This document shows positions 52,417-60,027 of a DNA stretch of 64,000 bases, piece by piece; positions within the stretch are counted from its first letter, which is position 1; each line of letters starts with the position of its first letter. Where the stretch lies: contig DBOC01000015.1 of the NCBI GenBank assembly GCA_002299895.1, positions 62,001 through 126,000 on the forward strand. The letters run 5' to 3'. The notes beneath the pieces were generated by a model, which had not been told where the DNA came from, did not search any database, and saw only the letters and a program-made list of their open reading frames with translations. The position numbers and the translations under genes are program-made. The DNA comes from Sphingomonadales bacterium UBA656 (GTDB lineage Bacteria > Pseudomonadota > Alphaproteobacteria > Sphingomonadales > Sphingomonadaceae).

Positions 52417-52445
52417 CGTATATGCTTGAGGCTATGCACGGTCAA
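52417..52445 (-). promoter_or_regulatory. Predicted tRNA-Gln promoter
   Basis: On the minus strand TTGACC (52445-52440), 17-nt spacer, TATACG (52422-52417), 12 bp before the tRNA 5' end. Same hexamers and spacing as the rpoB promoter. Confidence 0.65.
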
Positions 52446-52573
52446 CCCGCTGAATCGGGCGGCTGCGGGGGCTGTTCAAAAATCTTGAATCTTTGTCACT
52501 CTGCGGTTAGCAACGTCGTCAGGTACCGGCGGCACATCCGACCGGCTAGAAAATAAGAAGTGAGTTATCGGCT

Positions 52574-53758
52574 ATGGGCGAAAATGTCGCGCCATCGCCG
52601 CAAAACGGACGTGGGCGAAAACGTAAAAGGCCGCCCCGTCGCAAAAATGCGGCACCCAAGGCTGCAATGCTGCAGCAGGCTTCGGTCAATGGCGCGGTGC
52701 GTCCCGAAGTCACAAAAGCGTCAGAACGGGCTGCGAAGCGCGATGCGCAGGGTAATGACCCTGCTTTACGCCGAAACTGGCTTGAACGTTCCGCTTACGC
52801 CGCGCTTGACCTTGGTACCAACAATTGCAGATTGCTTATCGCGCGGGCGGGGGGCGATGATTTTACCGTTGTGGATGCGTTTTCGCGCGTTGTGCGTCTG
52901 GGTGAGGGGATGACCTCCACCGGCCGGATGAGCGAGGAGGCCATGGACCGTGCGGTGGAAGCCCTATCCGTATGCGCCGAAAAGCTAAAGAAACGTAATG
53001 TGGTGCTCGCGCGTTCTGTTGCAACCGAGGCATGCCGTCAGGCGGTAAACGGGGTACAGTTCATCGAACGGGTGAAACGCGAGACCGGCATCCATTTGGA
53101 TATCATCAGCCCAAAAGAAGAAGCGCGGCTCGCGGTAATGGGTTGCTATGCTCTGTTGGAAGACGGTGAAGGGCCTGCACTGATTTTTGATATTGGTGGG
53201 GGATCAACCGAACTGGTTCTTGTGTCGACACACAACGTCATTCCTGAAATTCTCGATTGGGTCAGCGTGCCCTGGGGCGTCGTCTCGCTTACCGAAAGCG
53301 AACGCACGGAAGGCGACAGTCCAGAACAATTGCAGGCAAGCTACCAAGCGATGCGCGACAAAGTCATGGCCAGTTTTGCCGAGTTTGCAGCCCGATTACC
53401 CAAAGACGGTGGCGATCGGCGTCTGTTGGGGACATCCGGGACCGTCACAACTCTCGCGAGCGTCTATCTGAAACTTAACAGCTATGATCGGCGGGCCGTC
53501 GATGGTTTGCATCTACCGACCGCTGCGATGCGTGACATCAGCCGCGAGCTGGCACATCGCAACGTAACAGGACGCGCAGAATTTCCGACTATAGGCCAGG
53601 AGCGCGCTGATTTGGTGGTGGCCGGCTGTGCGATATTGGAATCTATTTTCGATATATGGCCTGGCGAACGGTTGGGCGTGGCAGATCGCGGCATTCGCGA
53701 AGGTATATTGCGCGCGCTGATGGCCAGCGACGCCAAGCGTCGTAATCGGCGGAATTGA
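52574..53758 (+). CDS. Ppx/GppA family phosphatase
   Basis: Exopolyphosphatase or guanosine pentaphosphate phosphatase of 394 residues. An extra N-terminal region of about 70 residues is strongly basic (RGRKRKRPPRRK) and probably disordered. The ASKHA fold follows: ALDLGTNNCRLLIA (phosphate-1), FDIGGGSTELVL (phosphate-2) and LGTSGTVTTLASV. It lacks the C-terminal HD-like domain of full-length E. coli Ppx/GppA, as is usual in Alphaproteobacteria. The rlmE gene starts 3 nt after its stop, so the two form an operon. Which of the two reactions it performs cannot be decided. Confidence 0.88.
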   Translation: MGENVAPSPQNGRGRKRKRPPRRKNAAPKAAMLQQASVNGAVRPEVTKASERAAKRDAQGNDPALRRNWLERSAYAALDLGTNNCRLLIARAGGDDFTVVDAFSRVVRLGEGMTSTGRMSEEAMDRAVEALSVCAEKLKKRNVVLARSVATEACRQAVNGVQFIERVKRETGIHLDIISPKEEARLAVMGCYALLEDGEGPALIFDIGGGSTELVLVSTHNVIPEILDWVSVPWGVVSLTESERTEGDSPEQLQASYQAMRDKVMASFAEFAARLPKDGGDRRLLGTSGTVTTLASVYLKLNSYDRRAVDGLHLPTAAMRDISRELAHRNVTGRAEFPTIGQERADLVVAGCAILESIFDIWPGERLGVADRGIREGILRALMASDAKRRNRRN

Positions 53759-53761
53759 GCT

Positions 53762-54448
53762 ATGGCAGATAATCTTTTTGGTGGTAAAAACTCAGGTCGG
53801 ACACTGGCTGGTAAACAGAAGGTTAAAACGGCAAAACGGCGCAGTGCGCAATCGACCCGTTGGTTAGAGCGTCAGTTGAACGACCCTTATGTCAAGCGCG
53901 CACAAGGTGAAGGCTATCGTAGCCGCGCCGCTTATAAGCTGGTTGAACTTGACGAAAAATTCCACATCCTGCGTGGCAAAAAGGCGGTGGTAGATTTGGG
54001 CGTTGCACCCGGTGGATGGGCGCAAGTGGTGCGTCGGCAGCAACCAAAAGCAGCCATTGTCGGCATTGATCTATTGCCCGTTGACCCGCTTGAGGGCGTT
54101 ATTTTGCTCGAGATGGACTTCATGCATGACAGCGCGCCAGACCGGTTGATTGCAGAGCTGGGGAGCCCGCCGGACCTAATCTTGTCGGACATGGCCGCCA
54201 ACACGGTCGGGCATAAACAGACCGACCATTTGCGCACCATGGGGCTCGTTGAGGCAGCGGTGGATTTTGCGATCCAGGTCCTGGTGCCAGGCGGTGATTT
54301 TGTCGCCAAGGTGTTTGCAGGGGGCACTGATCCGGCGATGTTGAATATACTTAAAACGAACTTCAATACGGTCAAACATGCAAAGCCACCGGCAAGCCGC
54401 AAGGGTTCCGTGGAATGGTATGTGATTGCACAAGGAAAAAAGGGCTAA
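53762..54448 (+). CDS. rlmE: 23S rRNA (uridine-2552-2'-O)-methyltransferase
   Basis: SAM-dependent FtsJ/RrmJ enzyme that methylates U2552 in the ribosomal A loop late in 50S assembly. 228 residues with a basic N-terminal extension (about 1-45) before the Rossmann fold. VDLGVAPGGWAQV is the SAM-binding motif; the K-D-K-E catalytic set is provided by Lys in AAYKLVELD, Asp in ILSDMAANTVG, Lys in FVAKVFAGG and Glu in SVEWYVI. It follows the Ppx/GppA gene by 3 nt and its stop codon directly abuts the stop of the convergent dsbA-like gene. Confidence 0.94.
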   Translation: MADNLFGGKNSGRTLAGKQKVKTAKRRSAQSTRWLERQLNDPYVKRAQGEGYRSRAAYKLVELDEKFHILRGKKAVVDLGVAPGGWAQVVRRQQPKAAIVGIDLLPVDPLEGVILLEMDFMHDSAPDRLIAELGSPPDLILSDMAANTVGHKQTDHLRTMGLVEAAVDFAIQVLVPGGDFVAKVFAGGTDPAMLNILKTNFNTVKHAKPPASRKGSVEWYVIAQGKKG

Positions 54449-55273
54449 TCAGCCCTTCGCACGCGCCTTTTTAACTGCGGTTTTCAGCGCGTCATAGCCC
54501 AAGGCGCCCTCCAAAATCTGGTCACCGATGATGAATGTCGGTGTGCCGTTGAATCCGATTTGTTGCATCAGCGCCAAGTTGCGCTCGATTTCTTGGTTTG
54601 CTTGCGGTGATGCCGCGAAGGTTCGGGCTGCGCCCATATCAAGCCCTGCCTTGCGCGCGGCGTCCGCTATGTTCGCTGCGTCAGCGCGGCCACCGGCAAA
54701 TAATGCATCGTGAAATGCCTTGTGCTTGCCTTGGCGCGCGGCTGCAAGCGCCCATAACGCCGCATCCCGGCTCGATTGGCTGAGGATAGGCAATTCGCGA
54801 TAGACCAAGCGGATATTGCCATCGCTTTTCAACAAACGCTGGACATCGGGTACGCTTGCGCGACAAAATCCGCAATTATAGTCGGTAAATTCGACAATCG
54901 TGACGTCGCCTTTTGGATTTCCGGCCTCCGCTCCAGGGAAAGCTTTGGCGATTTGATTGCCTGCCGCGGCCAAACGCTTCGCGACATCGCGTTGCTGCAA
55001 AATGGCGACAGCGTCCGTGATGATCTCCGGATTTTCGAGGATATAGGCTCTCACCAAAGCCTCCGTCGCCTTGCGTTGCGCGGGGGACATGCCGGCAGCA
55101 GCAACCGCATCGTCCGCCGTTTTTGTAGCATTTTCGGCAGAATTTGCCGCATCCGTAGCGCGAACATTGGTCGCACCTGGCCAGAAAATATACAGCGCAA
55201 ATGCAAGCAAGATAGCTAGCCCCGCACCAATGATTGCGATGATGATCCGGCGGGTTGACGTTTGTTCGTTCAT
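54449..55273 (-). CDS. DsbA-family thiol:disulfide oxidoreductase (Com1/ScsC-like)
   Basis: Periplasmic thioredoxin-fold protein of 274 residues, anchored by an N-terminal helix at about 9-31. A helical region (about 60-110, with TEALVRAYILENPEII) precedes the catalytic domain, as in Com1/ScsC-type proteins where it mediates oligomerisation. The redox motif is C134-G-F-C137 and the cis-Pro loop is NGTPTF. The CGFC dipeptide is closer to isomerases/ScsC than to the CPHC of E. coli DsbA. It lies 40 bp downstream of a periplasmic protease gene in the same direction, consistent with joint roles in envelope protein quality control. Confidence 0.9.
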   Translation of the reverse strand: MNEQTSTRRIIIAIIGAGLAILLAFALYIFWPGATNVRATDAANSAENATKTADDAVAAAGMSPAQRKATEALVRAYILENPEIITDAVAILQQRDVAKRLAAAGNQIAKAFPGAEAGNPKGDVTIVEFTDYNCGFCRASVPDVQRLLKSDGNIRLVYRELPILSQSSRDAALWALAAARQGKHKAFHDALFAGGRADAANIADAARKAGLDMGAARTFAASPQANQEIERNLALMQQIGFNGTPTFIIGDQILEGALGYDALKTAVKKARAKG

Positions 55274-55313
55274 ATAGGCTGATTAGCCGCGCCGCGCATA
55301 TTCTGCCAGCTTT

Positions 55314-56681
55314 TTAGCGGCGGCGCTTCTTCAACTGCGCCAACTGTGCTTCGGCCACCATATTGATATCTTGTGCCCGTATCCAATCTGGTGAGAATTC
55401 CGGCAAGCCAGCCATTGCGGTTTGCGCGTTGGACAAGGCAAATTGTGGCGCGCCTTCCATCATATAGCGTTCGGCGCTCGCCAGTGCGGCGCGTGCAGTA
55501 TCGCCTTTTTGGGCATAGACCACGCCAAGTTGATACCATGCAAATGGGTTTTGATTGTCTTTGGTAACTGCCGCTTTCAACACCTGCGCAGCTTCATCCA
55601 GCTGCGTTTTGTCTTCCGTGGCGATCAAGGCATGTCCGAATATTGCGGCGATTAAGGGTTGGTTGCCGGTCAGATTCACCGCTTTGCGCAATGGTATAAT
55701 CGCGTCTGCCGGACGTCCGGACTCCAGCAAAATCTGCCCATGTAGTTCAAGGAAATAGGGATCCTCGGGCGCGGAAGTGACAAGCGCGGATGACTCATCC
55801 AACGCCTTTTGTGGATAAGCGGACTTGTGCCAAGCATAAGCGCGCGCATAGCGGCCAGGCACCGATTTGTCCGATTCAGGATAATCGCGCATTGTTGCTG
55901 TGGGGTCGGCGAGAAAGCCGGTCAGTTTTGCCTTAACGCGTTTGAAATCGCTCTCCCATTTGGGGTTTAATGGCGCCTTCCAAGCAGGGTCGACGGAATA
56001 AGTATCCTCCAGAACCGATATACGTTCACCCGATAAAGGGTGGGTGCGCCCATAGCTGTCCTCTTGCGGGATCCCGAGGCGGAATTCAAAATTTTGAAGC
56101 TTTTTGAAAAAATTGATGGAACCACGGCCTGTGATACCGGCCTTAGACAGATATTGCGCACCTGAAGCATCGGCTGTGCCTTCCTGTCCTCGGCTAAAGG
56201 CCAAAAATTTACCCATTGCGGCCTGTTGTCCCGCCGACAATATGCCCATGCCAGCCTCGCCTGCGCCCGCGGCGATGGCTGCTGCGGCGAGAATGAGGCT
56301 CGCGACGCTGATACCACTGGCGGCAGAGGCGCCCTCATCGAAGCGCACGACGTGGCCGCCGACAATATGGCCCAGCTCGTGCGCGATCACGCCTTGAACC
56401 TCATTTGCGGTCGTTGCAGTGTCGATCAAGCCGCTGTGTATGTAAACGGCTTGGCCACCCGCGACAAAGGCGTTGATCGACTTGTCGTTGATCAGAATGA
56501 TGTCGACATTTTTGGGATCAAGCCCCGCTGCCTCAATCAAGGGCGCAGAAATCTCTTTGAAAAAAGCTTCAGTCTCCGCGTCACGTAAAATAGACTGCGC
56601 CATAGCGGGCTGCACAGCGATCAAAGCTGCAAGAAACAGGGTAAACGCCGACCGGACCAAACGAAATGAGAAAATTGCCAT
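55314..56681 (-). CDS. M48 family metalloprotease with TPR repeats (BepA-like)
   Basis: Periplasmic zinc protease-chaperone involved in outer-membrane protein assembly. 455 residues from the ATG at 56681, chosen because a signal peptide follows (cleavage after AMAQ near residue 29). The zinc motif HELGH is at 101-105, with the third ligand Glu in a GTADASGAQYL-type segment near residue 165. TPR-like helical repeats occupy roughly 270-440. The domain order protease then TPR matches BepA/YfgC. It lies between the rne terminator and the dsbA-like gene, with which it probably forms an operon. Confidence 0.9.
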   Translation of the reverse strand: MAIFSFRLVRSAFTLFLAALIAVQPAMAQSILRDAETEAFFKEISAPLIEAAGLDPKNVDIILINDKSINAFVAGGQAVYIHSGLIDTATTANEVQGVIAHELGHIVGGHVVRFDEGASAASGISVASLILAAAAIAAGAGEAGMGILSAGQQAAMGKFLAFSRGQEGTADASGAQYLSKAGITGRGSINFFKKLQNFEFRLGIPQEDSYGRTHPLSGERISVLEDTYSVDPAWKAPLNPKWESDFKRVKAKLTGFLADPTATMRDYPESDKSVPGRYARAYAWHKSAYPQKALDESSALVTSAPEDPYFLELHGQILLESGRPADAIIPLRKAVNLTGNQPLIAAIFGHALIATEDKTQLDEAAQVLKAAVTKDNQNPFAWYQLGVVYAQKGDTARAALASAERYMMEGAPQFALSNAQTAMAGLPEFSPDWIRAQDINMVAEAQLAQLKKRRR

Positions 56682-56732
56682 GTCCGGTGAATGGCCCGAA
56701 CAGCATGAACGCGCAATGAAGAAATGTGACAA

Positions 56733-56771
56733 AACAAACCCCCGCCGGTCAGCGACCAGCGGGGGTTTGTT
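56733..56771 (-). terminator. Intrinsic terminator of rne
   Basis: A perfect 13-bp stem, AACAAACCCCCGC (56733-56745) with its complement (56759-56771), enclosing a smaller GGTC/GACC stem. It follows the rne stop on the minus strand and precedes the BepA-like gene. Confidence 0.9.
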
Positions 56772-56789
56772 GTTTTGACCGATTTTTTC

Positions 56790-59414
56790 TTAACCGAAGG
56801 TGCGTTGCCACCAACCCGTGCGCGGCGTGCCGTCATCGGAGCCGCCTTCCGCTTCTGTAGATGCTACATCACTCGCAGCATCTTTTGCGGCAGCTTTCTT
56901 ACGTGGGGCCTTGGCCTTGGTCTTTGGTGCCTCCGCAGCTTCTTCAGCTGCGGTTTCCGTCACAGACGGTGTTGCCTTTGCCTTGGCGCGTGGTTTGGCT
57001 GGGGCCTTTGCCTTTGTGGCAGGGACTTCGTCAACTGCTACTGGCGCGACGGGCGCTTCAACATCAACCGCGTCAGCCTTTGGCTTGGCGCGGCTACGAC
57101 GCTTGGGCTTCGCATCGACATCTTGCGCTACTTCCGTAACTGCAGGTGCTTCGGATTCGGCAGGGGCTGACGCTTCAGCCATGCCATCAACGCCCGTTTC
57201 CTGACGGTCACGACCTCTGCCGCCGCGACGTCCACGAAGTGCTTTTGGTTTGGCTTCTGTATCCGCTTCAGGGGTTTGACCTAAATCATCGCCTTCAGAA
57301 CGTTCCGCGGAAGCATTATTTTCGTCAGCAACCACACTCTCGCCTTCAGCGCGACCATCACGGTCGCGACCCTTGCCACCGCGGCGGCCGCGGCGACGTT
57401 TGCGTTTACGACCTTCGCCGCCTTCGCCTTCTTCGCGAGGACGATCTTCTCTGGCACGACGTGGCTCACGCACAATTTCTTCGCCATCTTCGGCTTCATC
57501 GTCGAATTCGTCGACAATATCATCAATGTCGTCTTCGTCGAGATCGATGATTGGTGGCAGTTCGACCGGACGCTCTGGACGTGGGCCGGAGCTCGAGACT
57601 GCAAGCTTTGCGCCTTCCGTCTCGCCATTGGGAACGATCAGGACGCGGACATGGTAGCGATCTTCAATCGCCGCCAATTCGGCACGCTTGTTGTTGAGGC
57701 AATAGATGGTCGCCTCTTGGCTTGCCTGCAACACGATCTGGTTGCCTTGACCCTTTGCCGCTTCGTCCTCGATGAGACGTAGCGCGGACAATGCCGCCGA
57801 CGACGCGGTGCGGACGAGGCCAGTGCCTTCACAATGCGGACATTCGCGGGTCGATGCCTCCAGCACGCCGGTGCGGAGCCGCTGACGGCTCATTTCCATC
57901 AGCCCAAAGCTGGAAATACGACCAACCTGAATGCGCGCGCGATCATGCTTCAAAGCTTCTTTCATCGCGCGCTCGACTTTGCGGGCGTTCGAATGATGCT
58001 CCATATCGATGAAGTCGATGACGACAAGGCCTGCCATATCACGCAAACGCAATTGACGGGCGATTTCCCGCGCCGCTTCCAAATTGGTTGAAAGCGCGGT
58101 TTGTTCAATGCCATGTTCTTTCGTCGAACGGCCTGAGTTGATATCGATAGAAACCAAAGCTTCGGTCGGATTGATCACAATATAGCCGCCCGATTTCAAC
58201 TGGACGACCGGCTGATACATGGCGTTCAACTGATCTTCGACATGATAGCGTTGGAACAAGGGCACTGGATCGGCATAATGCTGCACACGCTTTGCGTGGC
58301 TTGGCATCAGAAGCTTCATAAAGTCCTTGGCGGCCTTATATCCGTCGGGGCCCTCAACGAACACTTCATCGATATCTTTATTGTAGATATCCCGTATGGC
58401 GCGTTTGATAAGGTCGCTGTCGGTGTGGATCAACATAGGTGCAGCACCGCGCAAGGTACGCTCCCGAATTTCGTCCCACAGGCGCGCCAGATAATCAAAA
58501 TCACGTTTAATCTCAGGCTTCGTCCGGGCGAGCCCGGCGGTCCGGATGATGCAGCCCATACTGGCGGGCAATGTTAGGTCGGAAATAATGGTCTTTAAAC
58601 GTTTCCGGTCGGCGGCGCTGTGGATTTTACGGCTGATGCCACCACCATGCGACGTGTTTGGCATCAAGACGCAATAACGGCCTGCAAGGCTCAAATACGT
58701 CGTGAGCGCAGCGCCTTTGTTTCCGCGTTCTTCTTTAACGACTTGAACCAGCAAAACTTGACGACGATGAATAACGTCCTGGATTTTGTACCGGCGACGT
58801 AAATTCATGCGCTTTGCGCGCACTTCATCGCTTGCCTTTGGTGCGCGGCCTTCGCCATTTCGTCCGCCACGTCCACGCCGACGACGGTTGTTACGACCAT
58901 TGTCGCCTTGCGGACCGTCGCGTTCGTTTTCGTCGGAGTCGTCACCATTGCTGCTCAGGTCGGGTTCTTCACCCTCGGTCATGTCGATGGTATCGACGCT
59001 GTCGTCGCTGTCGACCTCAATAAGGTCGGTTACGTCGTCGTCACGTTCGGCCGAACCCTGCATGATATCGGAAGGCCCGTCGCTTTCCTCTTCTTCTTGC
59101 TCGCGCAATGCCGCTTCTTCAGCTGCAGCTTCCGCTTCTTCAGCCAACAACCGCTCGCGGTCTTCACGCGGAATTTGGTAATAATCAGGGTGAATTTCGG
59201 CAAAGGCCAAAAATCCATGTCGGTTGCCGCCATAGTCGACGAAAGCCGCTTGAAGCGACGGTTCGACCCGGGTTACTTTTGCGAGGTAGATATTGCCTTT
59301 GAGCTGTTTGTGCTCAGCCGATTCAAAATCGAATTCCTCAATCTGGTTTCCTGTTACGACTGCGACCCGGGTTTCTTCCCGGTGACGCGCGTCGATAAGC
59401 ATACGCGTTGTCAT
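56790..59414 (-). CDS. rne: Ribonuclease E
   Basis: Endoribonuclease that starts mRNA decay and processes rRNA and tRNA; scaffold of the degradosome. 874 residues from the ATG at 59414 (GGAG 9 nt upstream); an ATG 21 nt earlier lacks a site. The S1 domain (about 35-215) is interrupted by a long insertion, about 80-190, made of Glu/Asp-rich and then Arg/Gly-rich sequence, as in other Alphaproteobacteria. Catalytic Asp residues lie in VVIDFIDME and the preceding region; the zinc link is CPHCEGTG. From about residue 590 the protein is disordered: an acidic stretch, an Arg-rich patch (RKRKRRRGRRGGKGRD) and Ala/Lys/Pro-rich sequence. Confidence 0.96.
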   Translation of the reverse strand: MTTRMLIDARHREETRVAVVTGNQIEEFDFESAEHKQLKGNIYLAKVTRVEPSLQAAFVDYGGNRHGFLAFAEIHPDYYQIPREDRERLLAEEAEAAAEEAALREQEEEESDGPSDIMQGSAERDDDVTDLIEVDSDDSVDTIDMTEGEEPDLSSNGDDSDENERDGPQGDNGRNNRRRRGRGGRNGEGRAPKASDEVRAKRMNLRRRYKIQDVIHRRQVLLVQVVKEERGNKGAALTTYLSLAGRYCVLMPNTSHGGGISRKIHSAADRKRLKTIISDLTLPASMGCIIRTAGLARTKPEIKRDFDYLARLWDEIRERTLRGAAPMLIHTDSDLIKRAIRDIYNKDIDEVFVEGPDGYKAAKDFMKLLMPSHAKRVQHYADPVPLFQRYHVEDQLNAMYQPVVQLKSGGYIVINPTEALVSIDINSGRSTKEHGIEQTALSTNLEAAREIARQLRLRDMAGLVVIDFIDMEHHSNARKVERAMKEALKHDRARIQVGRISSFGLMEMSRQRLRTGVLEASTRECPHCEGTGLVRTASSAALSALRLIEDEAAKGQGNQIVLQASQEATIYCLNNKRAELAAIEDRYHVRVLIVPNGETEGAKLAVSSSGPRPERPVELPPIIDLDEDDIDDIVDEFDDEAEDGEEIVREPRRAREDRPREEGEGGEGRKRKRRRGRRGGKGRDRDGRAEGESVVADENNASAERSEGDDLGQTPEADTEAKPKALRGRRGGRGRDRQETGVDGMAEASAPAESEAPAVTEVAQDVDAKPKRRSRAKPKADAVDVEAPVAPVAVDEVPATKAKAPAKPRAKAKATPSVTETAAEEAAEAPKTKAKAPRKKAAAKDAASDVASTEAEGGSDDGTPRTGWWQRTFG

Positions 59415-59629
59415 GTAATTTACTCCAGCGAGCACGACAGCCGGTTTTTAGCCGAAGGCCGCTCGCTTCATTGTTGATACGTTGCCAGACCGGACGCACA
59501 GCGTTCCAGTCGGCAAAGTGATGTGGTGGAAAAGTTAAAAATGCGTCTGCTGCTTGTGCATGGCGGGCGTGTATCGCGCGCGCTTGATTTCCAACCCATG
59601 CGCCATGCCCTGATCGGGCGGCGTTGGTG

Positions 59630-59656
59630 GAAATATCATGCCTCATGTAGCGTCAA
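59630..59656 (-). promoter_or_regulatory. Possible rne promoter
   Basis: TTGACG (59656-59651 on the minus strand), 15-nt spacer, TATTTC (59635-59630). Spacing is short; the resulting leader would be about 210 nt, long enough for RNase E autoregulation. Confidence 0.3.
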
Positions 59657-59989
59657 CCTGTTAAATTGCCGAGCGTAAACAACGAACGGCGGACTATCGG
59701 GGCATCCTTTAGAATTCCCTGTAACTATTCGCTAGCACTCCCGCATGTTGTCGGCAAGAGCATCCCGCGATTTACCCTGCGATATCGACTCTCGGGGCGT
59801 CATTTTTACTGCTGATTGGCTTGGCCGTGTTTTTTGTAAGCTATGATGTGTGTCTTCTGCTGTCGCCCGCAGGTCGGCGCAAGGTCGCACGGCCGCCGTC
59901 CAATGCCCTTAAAGCCGCTTTTGCACGGCTGATTATGTTACTTTAAGACGGCAATTGGCCAAATTCACACCCATTTGCTGATTTACATT

Positions 59990-60018
59990 CTGGACCTGCC
60001 CCGCAAATCGGCTAGATA
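59990..60018 (+). promoter_or_regulatory. Possible mrcA promoter with very short leader
   Basis: CTGGAC (59990-59995), 17 nt, TAGATA (60013-60018), ending 9 nt before the mrcA ATG. Confidence 0.3.
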
Positions 60019-60027
60019 GGGGCCGCA

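Larger units (their letters stand above)
59415..60027. other. rne leader and rne/mrcA intergenic region
   Basis: 613 bp with no established gene. On the minus strand a leader of about 200 nt precedes rne, with a possible promoter at 59630-59656 (TTGACG, 15 nt, TATTTC). On the plus strand 59800-59946 reads as an open stretch with a hydrophobic then basic sequence but without a start codon and ribosome-binding site. The mrcA promoter lies at the right end. Related genomes often carry a peptidoglycan amidase gene between rne and mrcA; it is not here. Confidence 0.5.

Noticed and set aside
59338..59646. 102-codon frame overlapping the start of rne
   Set aside because: It overlaps the certain rne N-terminus in another frame and covers the rne leader; no ribosome-binding site.
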